From Schlegelella_A sp965246805 (GTDB lineage: Bacteria > Pseudomonadota > Gammaproteobacteria > Burkholderiales > Burkholderiaceae_C), in the NCBI GenBank assembly GCA_965246805.1, contig CBDFFO010000009.1, positions 434,001 to 498,000 on the forward strand: 64,000 nucleotides of DNA, given 5' to 3'. The position numbers and the translations under genes are program-made. Positions 53,054-62,045 of this stretch are shown in pieces. Every line of letters begins with the position of its first letter. Positions within the stretch are counted from its first letter, which is position 1. Below the pieces are notes generated by a model, which did not search any database, had not been told where the DNA came from, and was given only the letters and a program-made list of their open reading frames with translations.

Positions 53054-53247
53054 ACTCGTCGATCGCCAGCGGGCCCCGGCTCACGCGAGACAGCGATTGC
53101 AAGTCCGCCGGCTCTATCGACGTCATAGGGGAACGGCGCAACGCGGGCGGGGTCCGACCGGACAGGAAGGCGGGCGTTGTGTGAGAATCTTTTTCGACCT
53201 CGGCCTCCAGCCCACGCCGCGCGAAGGCGGCCCCCAAAGGACAATTC

Positions 53248-53577
53248 ATGAGCAGCGACCTGATCCACCATACCTCCGACCAATCATTCGACAGCGACGT
53301 GCTGAAGGCCGAGCAGCCGGTACTGGTCGACTACTGGGCCGAGTGGTGTGGGCCTTGCAAGTCGATCGCCCCGATTCTCGACGAGGTCTCGAAAGACTAC
53401 GACGGCCGATTGAAGATCGCCAAGATGAACGTCGACGAGAACCGTGAGGTGCCCGCGCAATACGGCATTCGCGGGATTCCGACGTTGATGATCTTCAAAG
53501 GCGGCGAGCTTGCCGCGACGAAGGTCGGGGCGCTGTCGAAAGCCCAGTTGACGGCGTTCATCGACACGCATCTATAA
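53248..53577 (+). CDS. trxA: TrxA, thioredoxin
   Basis: The 109-residue product has the redox site WCGPC (33-37) in YWAEWCGPCKSIAPIL, and the cis-Pro region GIPTLMIFKGGELAATKVGA. A good Shine-Dalgarno AAAGGA precedes ATG 53248. It reduces cytoplasmic disulphides, including ribonucleotide reductase. It lies before rho, as in many proteobacteria, separated by a terminator-like hairpin. Confidence 0.97.
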   Translation: MSSDLIHHTSDQSFDSDVLKAEQPVLVDYWAEWCGPCKSIAPILDEVSKDYDGRLKIAKMNVDENREVPAQYGIRGIPTLMIFKGGELAATKVGALSKAQLTAFIDTHL

Positions 53578-53592
53578 TCAAGCCAACCGCGA

Positions 53593-53621
53593 CGAAAGCC
53601 CGGCCCCGTGCCGGGCTTTCG
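53593..53621 (+). terminator. Hairpin terminator after trxA
   Basis: CGAAAGCCCGGC and GCCGGGCTTTCG pair perfectly over 12 bp around CCCGT, beginning 16 bases after the trxA stop. Only three T follow, but the stem is strong. Confidence 0.75.
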
Positions 53622-53851
53622 TTTGCCAGCCGGATATCTACCGGCACCGTTGTGGAAGTTTTCGGCTGGAAGTGATCGCAGTGCCGCTGGCCTGCTGCTG
53701 TTGAAGACAGCTCGATCCTCCGCCACCCCCGTTCGTTCGCAACCCGTGCGCCCAGCGCGCACGACAGGCGATGCCGATCACGATCGGCATCAGGCGCAGC
53801 CCGGTCCTCGGGGCGCTCTATCTCCTCATGTTTTATCCAGGGTGTCCACCC

Positions 53852-55114
53852 ATGCATCTCTCAGAACTCAAAGCGATCCACGTCTCGGAGCTCATCAAGA
53901 TGGGCGAGGCGCTCGAGATCGAGAACGTCGCCCGCATGCGCAAGCAAGAGCTGATGTTCGCGATCATGAAAAAACGAGCGCGTGCCGGAGAACAGGTGTT
54001 CGGCGATGGCGTGCTAGAGGTGCTGCCCGACGGTTTCGGTTTCCTGCGCTCGCCCGACGCGAGCTACATGGCGTCGACCGACGACATCTACCTCAGTCCG
54101 AGCCAGGTCCGACGCTTCAACCTGCACACCGGCGACATGGTCGAGGGCGAGGTGCGGGTGCCGAAGGACGGCGAGCGCTACTTCGCGCTGGTGAAGGTCG
54201 ACAAGATCAACGACCTGCTGCCCGAGGAGAGCAAGCACAAGATCATGTTCGAGAACCTGACTCCGCTGTTTCCGAAGGAACAGTTCAAGCTCGAACGGGA
54301 CACCAAGAACGAAGAGAACATCACGAGCCGCATCGTCGACCTGATCGCACCGATCGGCAAGGGCCAGCGCGCCCTGCTGGTCTCGGCGCCGAAGAGCGGC
54401 AAGACGGTGATGATGCAGAACCTCGCGCACGCGCTGATCGCGAACCACCCCGACATCTATCTTATCGTGCTGCTCGTCGACGAGCGCCCGGAAGAGGTGA
54501 CCGAAATGCAGCGCACCGTGCGCGGCGAAGTCATCAGCTCCACTTTCGACGAACCCGCTGCACGCCACGTGCAGGTGGCCGAAATGGTGATCGAGCGTGC
54601 GAAGCGGCTGGTAGAGATGAAGAAGGACGTCGTCATCCTGCTCGACTCGATCACCCGCCTGGCGCGGGCCTACAACAACGTTCTGCCGTCTTCGGGCAAG
54701 GTGCTCACCGGCGGTGTCGACGCCAACGCGCTGCAGCGCCCGAAGCGCTTCTTCGGCGCGGCACGCAACATCGAGGAAGGTGGTTCGCTCACGATCATCG
54801 GTACTGCGCTGATCGAAACCGGCAGCCGGATGGACGAAGTGATCTACGAGGAGTTCAAGGGCACGGGCAATTGCGAGATCCACCTCGATCGACGCATGTC
54901 GGAAAAACGAGTCTATCCATCGATCCTGCTGAACAAGTCGGGCACCCGGCGCGAAGAGCTGCTGCTGAAGCCGGAGATCCTGCAAAAGAGTTGGATTCTG
55001 CGCAAGCTTCTGTATTCGATGGACGAGGTGGAGGCGATGGAGTTCATTCTCGACAAGATGAAAGCGACGAAGAACAACAATGAGTTCTTCGACCTGATGC
55101 GGCGAGGCGGGTGA
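53852..55114 (+). CDS. rho: Rho, transcription termination factor
   Basis: From ATG 53852 the product is 420 residues, the family length. The N-terminal helix and cold-shock fold contain IKMGEALEIENVARMRKQEL and EVLPDGFGFLRS. Walker A is APKSGKTVMMQNLAHA near 179. The Q-loop and R-loop regions are VDANALQRPKRFFGAARNIE and GTGNCEIHLDRRMSEKRVYP. It unwinds nascent RNA at rut sites. It lies after trxA in the conserved trxA-rho-rpmE order. The 230-base leader between the hairpin and ATG may serve autoregulation. Confidence 0.97.
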   Translation: MHLSELKAIHVSELIKMGEALEIENVARMRKQELMFAIMKKRARAGEQVFGDGVLEVLPDGFGFLRSPDASYMASTDDIYLSPSQVRRFNLHTGDMVEGEVRVPKDGERYFALVKVDKINDLLPEESKHKIMFENLTPLFPKEQFKLERDTKNEENITSRIVDLIAPIGKGQRALLVSAPKSGKTVMMQNLAHALIANHPDIYLIVLLVDERPEEVTEMQRTVRGEVISSTFDEPAARHVQVAEMVIERAKRLVEMKKDVVILLDSITRLARAYNNVLPSSGKVLTGGVDANALQRPKRFFGAARNIEEGGSLTIIGTALIETGSRMDEVIYEEFKGTGNCEIHLDRRMSEKRVYPSILLNKSGTRREELLLKPEILQKSWILRKLLYSMDEVEAMEFILDKMKATKNNNEFFDLMRRGG

Positions 55115-55222
55115 CCCTGTCGAGTGCTGCGGCTATACTCCGCGGTTACTTCAAATTGGCAAGTGCGCCCGACCGCGATCAGGGTCGAGAGGCGTGGCTA
55201 CCCACCCATTGGAAAGCGAATC

Positions 55223-55483
55223 ATGAAAGAAGGCATCCATCCCGCGTACCGCGAAGTCTGCTTCGTCGATCTCTCGAACGGTTTCAAGTTCGTGACCCGC
55301 TCGTGCGCTCAGACGCGCGAGACGGTGAAGATGGACGACGGTCGCGAGCTCCCGCTCTACAAGCTCGAAACGACCAGCGAATCGCATCCGTTCTACACCG
55401 GCACGCAGAAGAGCGTCGACTCGCTCGGCGGCCGGGTCGAGAAATTCCGCAACAAGTTTGCGCACCTGAGCACCAAAAAATAA
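55223..55483 (+). CDS. rpmE2: Ribosomal protein L31, type B (no zinc ribbon)
   Basis: The 86-residue product starts MKEGIHPAYREVCFVDLSNG and has CAQTRETVKMDDGRELPLYK and SHPFYTGTQKSVDSLGGRVE. Only two cysteines occur and the CxxC pairs of zinc-binding L31 are missing, so this is the zinc-independent type B form, often induced in zinc limitation in other bacteria. It follows rho by 108 bases. No Zur box was recognised upstream. Confidence 0.92.
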   Translation: MKEGIHPAYREVCFVDLSNGFKFVTRSCAQTRETVKMDDGRELPLYKLETTSESHPFYTGTQKSVDSLGGRVEKFRNKFAHLSTKK

Positions 55484-55514
55484 GAACAAAGAAGGCGCCT
55501 CGTGCGCGACTCAC

Positions 55515-55539
55515 AAAAGCAGCTTCGGCTGCTTTTTTT
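55515..55539 (+). terminator. Rho-independent terminator after rpmE2
   Basis: AAAA is followed by GCAGC, loop TTCG, GCTGC and a run of seven T. It lies 32 bases after the rpmE2 stop and is a clear intrinsic terminator of the rho-rpmE2 unit. Confidence 0.93.
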
Positions 55540-55622
55540 ACGTCTTCGGAAGGACGAGCGGGTGCCCCGGAGCGACGTGGGCGATGCGGCATCATTAGGG
55601 GCGTCACGAAAACACGAACGAT

Positions 55623-57302
55623 TTGAATTCTCCGAACCCCGCCCTGGTGAGCGAACGCGAAGCACGCCCGATGCCCCGCGTCGCGCTGTGGCTCTTCGCG
55701 GCGGCCTATGTGCTGCCAGGCCTTTTCGGGCGCGACCCGTGGAAGAGCGCCGACATCACCGCGTTCGGCTACATGGTGAACATCGCGCAAGGCAAGTCTT
55801 CGTGGCTGGCGCCATCGGTGGGCGGCCTCGCGCCCGACGGCGCATTGCTGCCATATTGGCTTGGCGCGATCTTTGTCAAGGGACTCGGCAACGGGATCGA
55901 CCCAGCCCTTGCTGCGCGCATTCCCTTCGCGCTGTTGTTGATCCTTGCCCTGGCTTTGACCTGGTATGCCGCCTACCACCTGGCGCGCAGTGAAGCGGCG
56001 CAACCGCTGCCGTTCGCCTTCGGCGGCGAAGCCACACCCGTCGACTATGCGCGCGCGATCGCCGACGGCGCGTTGCTCGCGCTAATCGCCTCTCTCGGGT
56101 TGCTGCAGCTGGGCCACGAGACCACGCCAGAGCTCGCGCAGCTGGTGAGCGTGGCGCTCTTCCTCTACGCGCTCGCCGCCTCCGGATCGCACGGCTGGCA
56201 GCCGCATGTGGCGGTGATGATCGCGTTGCCCGCGCTCGCCGCGAGCGGCGCGCCGAGCATCGCGATGGCGCTGGGGCTGACGGCGTCGCTCGTCACGGCG
56301 TGGCGCACTGCGAAGTCGGCGCGCGCGTTCCTGCCGTGGGTCGTTGCCAGCACGTTACTCGCAGCGCTTTGCGCGACCGCGATCGGCGCGTGGGGTTGGC
56401 GCACCGCCAACATTTCCTCGTGGTCACAGGCCGTCGGCGTGTTGCGCAGCTTCGCGTGGTTCACGTGGCCGGCGTGGCCGCTCGCGCTCTGGACGCTCTG
56501 GCGCTGGCGCCGCCGGCTTTTTAGCGCGCACATCGCGTTGCCGTTCACCTGTCTCGTCGTCTTCCTCTGCGTTTGGCTCGGCATGGGCGGCTCCGACCGC
56601 GCGTTGATGCTCGCGCTGCCGCCGCTTGCGATCCTCGCGGCGTTCGCGCTGCCCACGTTGCAGCGCAGCGCCGCCGGAGCGATCGACTGGTTCTCGGTCT
56701 TCTTCTTCACGATCGCCGCGCTCACCGTGTGGGTGATCTACGTGTCGATCCAGGTCGGCATCCCCGCCAAGCCCGCGGCCAACATTGCACGCCTGTCACC
56801 GGGCTTCTCGACCGCGTTTTCGCCGACCGCCCTCGTGTTCGCGGTGATCGGCACGCTGGCCTGGGCCTGGCTCGTGCAGTGGCGCGCGGGCCGAAGCCGT
56901 CACCCGCTCTGGAAGAGCATGGTGCTGCCAGCGGGCGGCGTGAGTCTGGTCTGGTTGCTCGTGATGACGCTCCTGCTCGCGCCGCTCGACAACGCGCGCA
57001 GCTACCGCTCGCTGGTGCAACGCGTGATGCAGCACGTGCCATCCGACGTGTGCGTCTCGGCACCGGACATGCCGCGAGCCGAGATCATCGCGCTCGAGTA
57101 CCTTGGGAAGTACCGCGTCGACGCGGCGACGCCGGCCGCGAGGAGCAGTTGCGAATTCATGATGCTGCTCGAAAGCCGGCAGCATCCGACCGATGCCGGC
57201 CCGACATGGCAGCTGCTCTCGCGCGAACGCCGCAACCGCAACGACGACGAGATCACCGCGATCTACCGGCGCGCGGACCCGACGACCGCGCGGTCGCCGT
57301 AG
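55623..57302 (+). CDS. Membrane glycosyltransferase-like protein (ArnT/PMT-type)
   Basis: The 559-residue product has about 10 to 12 hydrophobic segments and the acidic loop after the first segment (GRDPWKSADITAFGYMVNIA) seen in ArnT/PMT-type enzymes. A polar C-terminal domain carries a few Cys. Such enzymes transfer lipid-linked sugars. The acceptor is unknown and no lipid-A modification genes flank it. The frame opens at TTG 55623. A start at the later ATG (MPRVALWL) would be more typical. It converges with phoR. Confidence 0.7.
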   Translation: MNSPNPALVSEREARPMPRVALWLFAAAYVLPGLFGRDPWKSADITAFGYMVNIAQGKSSWLAPSVGGLAPDGALLPYWLGAIFVKGLGNGIDPALAARIPFALLLILALALTWYAAYHLARSEAAQPLPFAFGGEATPVDYARAIADGALLALIASLGLLQLGHETTPELAQLVSVALFLYALAASGSHGWQPHVAVMIALPALAASGAPSIAMALGLTASLVTAWRTAKSARAFLPWVVASTLLAALCATAIGAWGWRTANISSWSQAVGVLRSFAWFTWPAWPLALWTLWRWRRRLFSAHIALPFTCLVVFLCVWLGMGGSDRALMLALPPLAILAAFALPTLQRSAAGAIDWFSVFFFTIAALTVWVIYVSIQVGIPAKPAANIARLSPGFSTAFSPTALVFAVIGTLAWAWLVQWRAGRSRHPLWKSMVLPAGGVSLVWLLVMTLLLAPLDNARSYRSLVQRVMQHVPSDVCVSAPDMPRAEIIALEYLGKYRVDAATPAARSSCEFMMLLESRQHPTDAGPTWQLLSRERRNRNDDEITAIYRRADPTTARSP

Positions 57303-57320
57303 CGAGCGGAACCGCCACGC

Positions 57321-58697
57321 TCACTCGCCGGGCTCTGCCAGCACCGACGCCTTGCGCTCGACACGGCCCGCAGCCGGCGCGAGCAGATCGCTCACAGGCC
57401 GTACGCGAAAGGCTGGCAACACGATGCGGAAGGTCGAGCCGCGGCCTTCATCGCTCGTGATGTCGAGCTCGCCGCCGTGCCGCTGCACCACGTGCTTGAC
57501 GATCGAGAGTCCGAGACCCGTGCCGCCCGACTCGCGCGAGCGGCTGCCGTCGACCCGGTAGAAGCGTTCGGTCAGTCGAGAGATGTGCTCGCGCGCAATG
57601 CCGGTCCCGTTGTCGACCACCGCCACGCAACCGGATCCGTTGGCAAGCATCGTGAAGGTCACAGTGATATGTCCGCCCTCGGGCGTGTAACGCACCGCGT
57701 TCGTCACGAGGTTCGCAATCGCACTGCGCAACTCGCTCTCGACGCCGGCCCATTGCACATGCGTCTGCAGTGGAAAGCCGAGCGTGTGCCGACCCGACGA
57801 AAGCACCAGCGCATCGATCTCGACACCTTTCAGCAATGTGTCGAGATCGACCCACCGATCGGACGAAGGCCGCGGGCTGCCTTCGAGTTGCGCCAGCGTG
57901 AGAAGGTCGCCGACCAGGTGACCCATGCGCTCGGCCTGCTGCGTCATCAGTTCGAGCACGCGCCGGCGCTCGGGCGCCGACAGGGGCAGGTTCTTCAAGG
58001 TGTCGAGGAAGCCCGACATCACCGTGAGCGGCGTACGGATCTCGTGGGAGACGTTGGCGACGAAGTCGCGCCGCATCGCTTCGGAGCGCTCCTGCTCGGT
58101 GAGATCTTGAGAGAGCACGAGTTTCATCGTCTCGTCGTAGCGCTTGACGGTCACCGAGAGGTTGCCGCGGCCCCGCGGATCCCTCATCACAAGCGATTGA
58201 TCGAAGTTGACGGCGTGCATGTAATCGACGAACGACGGCGCGCGAATCAGGTTGGTGATGCGTTGGCGCAGATCGCGTTGGGGGTCGAGGCCGAAATGAT
58301 CGGCGGCCTTCGCGTTGCACCATTCGATCTGGTCGTTCGCGTCGAGCAACAGCACCCCGTTCGGCAACGCTTCAATCGCCGACAGGAACTGCTCGAGCCG
58401 GCCGCGCTGTTGCGCAGCTGTGCGCTCGAGCCCGCGCACCGTGCGCTCGACGCGATAGCCGACCTCGCCCCACAGGCCGGCGTCGCGCGGCGCGCTCGAC
58501 TGTTGCGTGCCGCGCAACCAGTCGATGAGTCTGTAGCCGCGCATAGTATCGAACGTGACGACACCGACGACCGCGATGAACGCGCCGATCAAGGCCCCGA
58601 TCACTGCGGAGGTGCCGGCGCCGAGCAAGGCACCGAGCACCGCGCTGAGCACGATCACGAGCGCGCTCGTGACGATGCGCGGCAGCAGTTCGGTCAT
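57321..58697 (-). CDS. phoR: PhoR, phosphate-regulon sensor histidine kinase
   Basis: The 458-residue product has two N-terminal membrane segments (SALVIVLSAVLGALLGAGTS onwards), a PAS-like part with LDANDQIEWCNAKAADHFGL, and HisKA FVANVSHEIRTPLTVMSGFL. The HATPase site contains NLVTNAVRYTPEGG, VVDNGTGIAREHI and GGTGLGLSIVKHVV. It phosphorylates PhoB under phosphate limitation. It starts 27 bases after the phoB stop. The ppk gene that often follows is replaced here by a convergent gene. Confidence 0.95.
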   Translation of the reverse strand: MTELLPRIVTSALVIVLSAVLGALLGAGTSAVIGALIGAFIAVVGVVTFDTMRGYRLIDWLRGTQQSSAPRDAGLWGEVGYRVERTVRGLERTAAQQRGRLEQFLSAIEALPNGVLLLDANDQIEWCNAKAADHFGLDPQRDLRQRITNLIRAPSFVDYMHAVNFDQSLVMRDPRGRGNLSVTVKRYDETMKLVLSQDLTEQERSEAMRRDFVANVSHEIRTPLTVMSGFLDTLKNLPLSAPERRRVLELMTQQAERMGHLVGDLLTLAQLEGSPRPSSDRWVDLDTLLKGVEIDALVLSSGRHTLGFPLQTHVQWAGVESELRSAIANLVTNAVRYTPEGGHITVTFTMLANGSGCVAVVDNGTGIAREHISRLTERFYRVDGSRSRESGGTGLGLSIVKHVVQRHGGELDITSDEGRGSTFRIVLPAFRVRPVSDLLAPAAGRVERKASVLAEPGE

Positions 58698-58724
58698 CGA
58701 TGCCTCGATCGATGCCGGCCCACG

Positions 58725-59486
58725 TCAGGAACGGCGCACGGACGGCGTGCGCGGCATGTCGGCCGGCTCTCCAGCCGGCGTCTCCGGCGCGCGAGAGGAT
58801 GATGGTTCTGCCACCAGTCGATAACCCACGCCTCGCACCGTCTCGATGACCTGCGCGCAATCGGCCGTGCTCAGCGTCTCGCGAAGGCGCTTCACATGCA
58901 CATCGACCGTGCGTTCTTCGATGAAGACGTGATCGCCCCAGACCCGATCCAGCAATTGCTGCCGCGTGTGCACGCGCTCCGGGTAGCTCATCATGAAATG
59001 CAGCAGGCGGAACTCGGTGGCACCCAGGCGGACATCGCGGCCACGGGCCGCGAGCCGGCGTGTGGCGGGGTTGATCTTCAGCGATCCCACCACCACTTCG
59101 GTATCGAGCGCATCGGGCGCGCGACGGCGCAGCACGGCGCGAATTCGTGCCATCAGCTCTTGCGGCGAGAACGGCTTCGTGAGGTAGTCGTCGGCACCGG
59201 CGTCGAGCGCGGTGATCTTGTCGCTCTCTTCGACGCGTGCCGTCAACATGATGATGGGCAGCTCGCGCGTGCGGGGTTGCGCGCGCCACCGCTTCGTGAG
59301 CGCCAGACCGGAGTTGCCAGGCAGCATCCAGTCGATGATCGCCAGGTCGGGCAGCACGGAGTCGATCGCGGTCTGCGCCTGATCGGCGTCGGTCGCGACG
59401 CGCACGCCGTGCCCGGCATGGCGCAGATTGATCGCAATCAGTTCCGCGATGGCGGGCTCGTCTTCGATCACCAGGATATCGCTCAT
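58725..59486 (-). CDS. phoB: PhoB, phosphate-regulon response regulator
   Basis: From ATG 59486 the product is 253 residues. Receiver Asp52 is in AIIDWMLPGNSG and the Lys in YLTKPFSPQELMARI. The winged helix has LGATEFRLLHFMMSYPERVH, DRVWGDHVFIEERTVDVHVK and TVRGVGYRL. It activates the pst and pho genes. The C-terminal 20 residues (SSRAPETPAGEPADMP) are a lineage-specific extension. It lies between phoU and phoR on the same strand. Confidence 0.95.
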   Translation of the reverse strand: MSDILVIEDEPAIAELIAINLRHAGHGVRVATDADQAQTAIDSVLPDLAIIDWMLPGNSGLALTKRWRAQPRTRELPIIMLTARVEESDKITALDAGADDYLTKPFSPQELMARIRAVLRRRAPDALDTEVVVGSLKINPATRRLAARGRDVRLGATEFRLLHFMMSYPERVHTRQQLLDRVWGDHVFIEERTVDVHVKRLRETLSTADCAQVIETVRGVGYRLVAEPSSSRAPETPAGEPADMPRTPSVRRS

Positions 59487-59526
59487 GTCCCTCCCTGTCC
59501 GTAGATCGAAGTGATGCGGGCCGCGT

Positions 59527-60234
59527 TCAGAGAACGAGCGTTTCCACCATGCCGATCGAGTTGTGGCGCACGTCGGTGCCTTTGACGATGTAGATCGTCT
59601 GCTCGGCCAGGTTCTTTGCGTGGTCACCGACGCGCTCGATCGCCTTGGCGACGAACACAAGATCGATGCTCGAAGAAATTGTGCGCGCGTCTTCCATCAT
59701 GAAGGTGATGAGCTTGCGCAACAGGCCTTCGAACTCCTGGTCGATGAGATCGTCCTTCTTCAGCACCTCGACCGCTTTTTCGACGTCGAGGCGAGCGAAC
59801 GCATCGAGTGCCTTGCGCAGTTGTGAAACCGCCAGCTCGGCTTCATAGGCGAGATCGTTCACGGGCAGACGCATGCGGCTCGACACGCCGGAGTTGACTA
59901 GGCGTTGCACCGTGCGCGCGATGCGCGCCGCCTCATCGCCCACGCGCTCGAGGTTTGCGATGGTTTTCGAGATCGCGATCAGCAGGCGCAGGTCGCGTGC
60001 GGTGGGCTGGCGGCGCGCGATGATCGTCGACAGGTCGTGATCGATCGCGACTTCGGTCGCGTTGACGGTCTCTTCTACCGAGAGCACCTCCGACGCGATC
60101 TCCGAGCTGAAGTGCGTGAGCGCATAGACCGAGCGCTCGACTTGCGATTCGACCATGCCGCCCATTTGCAGCACGCGCGTCGAGATGCCGCTCAATTCGG
60201 CATCGAATTGGGTGGACAGGTGCTTCTCAGTCAT
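59527..60234 (-). CDS. phoU: PhoU, negative regulator of the Pho regulon
   Basis: The 235-residue all-helical product has the duplicated PhoU motif: GISTRVLQMGGMVESQVERS and RVGDEAARIARTVQRL in one half, ERVGDHAKNLAEQTIYIVKG in the other. It couples PstSCAB transport to PhoR. It lies 88 bases after pstB. Confidence 0.96.
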   Translation of the reverse strand: MTEKHLSTQFDAELSGISTRVLQMGGMVESQVERSVYALTHFSSEIASEVLSVEETVNATEVAIDHDLSTIIARRQPTARDLRLLIAISKTIANLERVGDEAARIARTVQRLVNSGVSSRMRLPVNDLAYEAELAVSQLRKALDAFARLDVEKAVEVLKKDDLIDQEFEGLLRKLITFMMEDARTISSSIDLVFVAKAIERVGDHAKNLAEQTIYIVKGTDVRHNSIGMVETLVL

Positions 60235-60322
60235 GGCAAACCTCGTTCTGCAATCTCTCGGCCGACGATCGTCGACTGACCAGTGTCCAACGGAACGGCG
60301 GAATTCGCTCGCATCAGGCGAT

Positions 60323-61117
60323 TCAACCGAAGCGTCCGGTGATGTAGTCCTCGGTGTCGCGCTTCTTCGGGCGCATGAACACGTCTGAGGTCGGACCGAA
60401 CTCGATGAGGTCGCCGAGGTACATGTAGGCCGTGTAGTCGGAACTGCGTGCCGCCTGCTGCATGTTGTGCGTCACCATCACCACGGTGTAGTCGCTCTTC
60501 AACTCGTTGATGAGCTCCTCGATCTTGCCGGTCGAGATCGGGTCGAGTGCCGAACAGGGCTCGTCGAGCAACAAGACCTCGGGCTTGATCGCGATGCCGC
60601 GCGCGATACAGAGCCGCTGCTGCTGCCCGCCAGACAAGCCGGATCCGCTTTGGCCGAGCTTGTCCTTCACTTCTGCCCACAGGGCTGCCTTCTTGAGCGC
60701 CCACTCGACTCGCTCGTCCATCTCGACGCGCGGCAAACGTTCGAAGAGCCGGACCCCGAACGCGATGTTGTCGTAGATCGACATCGGGAACGGCGTGGGT
60801 TTCTGGAACACCATGCCGACCCTGGCACGCAGCAGCGACACATCGAGCTTGGACGTGAGGATGTTCTCGCCGTCAAGCACCACTTCGCCTTCGGCGCGCT
60901 GTTCGGGATAGAGCTCGAACATGCGGTTGAAGGTGCGCAGAAGGGTCGACTTGCCGCATCCCGACGGCCCGATGAAGGCAGTGACCTTCTTCTCCGGAAT
61001 GTCAAGCGTGATGTTCTTCAGCGCGTGGAAGTTACCGTAGTAGAAGTTCAGATCACGCACTGCGACCTTGGTCTTTACGCCCTCTGGGAACTCGACTTTC
61101 ATGTCCATGCCGTTCAA
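60323..61117 (-). CDS. pstB: PstB, phosphate ABC transporter ATPase
   Basis: The 264-residue product has Walker A GPSGCGKSTLLRTFNRM, signature LSGGQQQRLCIARGIAIKPE, Walker B VLLLDEPCSALDP and the switch His in VMVTHNMQQAAR. It powers PstCA. The start may be the second or third Met, since family members open near VRDLNFYYG. It follows pstA by 13 bases. Confidence 0.96.
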   Translation of the reverse strand: MNGMDMKVEFPEGVKTKVAVRDLNFYYGNFHALKNITLDIPEKKVTAFIGPSGCGKSTLLRTFNRMFELYPEQRAEGEVVLDGENILTSKLDVSLLRARVGMVFQKPTPFPMSIYDNIAFGVRLFERLPRVEMDERVEWALKKAALWAEVKDKLGQSGSGLSGGQQQRLCIARGIAIKPEVLLLDEPCSALDPISTGKIEELINELKSDYTVVMVTHNMQQAARSSDYTAYMYLGDLIEFGPTSDVFMRPKKRDTEDYITGRFG

Positions 61118-61130
61118 CCTGCTCGTTGGC

Positions 61131-62045
61131 TCACGCTTTGTTGCGGAAGAAGACGCGCGCGGTGATGTTCAGCACCAACACGCCGAGTGTGATCAGAAAG
61201 ACGCCCGCCCACGCGAGCTTCTGCCAGTTCTCGTAAGGGCTCATCGCGAACTTGAAGATCGTGACCGGGAGGCTCGCCATCGGCTGCTTCAGGTCGCTGG
61301 TCCAGAACTGGTTCGAAAGCGCGGTGAACAGCAGCGGTGCGGTCTCGCCAGCGATGCGCGCAAATGCAAGCAGCACGCCGGTGATGACGCCGGCCCGAGC
61401 GGATCGCAGTGTCACCGTCAAGATCACCCGCCACTTCGGCGTGCCGAGCGCGTAAGCCGCTTCGCGCAGCGCGTTCGGTATCAGCGAAAGCATGTTCTCG
61501 GTCGTGCGGATCACGATCGGTATCACGATCAGCGCGAGCGCGAGCACGCCGGCGAGTCCCGAGAAGCTCTTGGTGGTCGCCACCACGGCGGTATAAATGA
61601 ACAGGCCGATCACGATCGACGGCGCCGACAGCAGGATGTCGTTGATGAAACGCGTGAGGCTGCCCAGCCATGTCTTCTGCCCGTACTCGGCCAAGTAGAT
61701 GCCGGCCAATACGCCGATCGGCGTGCCTACGAAGGTCGCGAGCGTCACCATCACCAGTGAGCCGAAGATGGCGTTGGCGAGGCCGCCGGTTTCCGCTTGC
61801 GGTGATGGCGTCATTTGAGTGAAGAGCGACAAGGTGATGCCGCCGACGCCGAGCCGCACCGTCTCGATCAGGATCCAGATCAGCCAGAAAAGACCGAACG
61901 CCATCGCGCCCATCGCAAGCGTCAACGCGATCGCGTTGACGATCTTGCGGCGGCGGTGCAGCGCAATGCGCGACGCTTGCAGCCGGCTCGCCGCGTCGGC
62001 TGAAAACGGAACGCTCGACGGCGTGTCGCTGGGAAGAGCACTCAC
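61131..62045 (-). CDS. pstA: PstA, phosphate ABC transporter permease
   Basis: The 304-residue membrane protein has an N-terminal cytoplasmic tail of about 35 residues and about six segments. The EAA-like loop is in LREAAYALGTPKWRVILTVT, and FVGTPIGVLAGIYLAEYG is typical of PstA. Its ATG overlaps the pstC stop by 4 bases. Confidence 0.95.
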   Translation of the reverse strand: MSALPSDTPSSVPFSADAASRLQASRIALHRRRKIVNAIALTLAMGAMAFGLFWLIWILIETVRLGVGGITLSLFTQMTPSPQAETGGLANAIFGSLVMVTLATFVGTPIGVLAGIYLAEYGQKTWLGSLTRFINDILLSAPSIVIGLFIYTAVVATTKSFSGLAGVLALALIVIPIVIRTTENMLSLIPNALREAAYALGTPKWRVILTVTLRSARAGVITGVLLAFARIAGETAPLLFTALSNQFWTSDLKQPMASLPVTIFKFAMSPYENWQKLAWAGVFLITLGVLVLNITARVFFRNKA

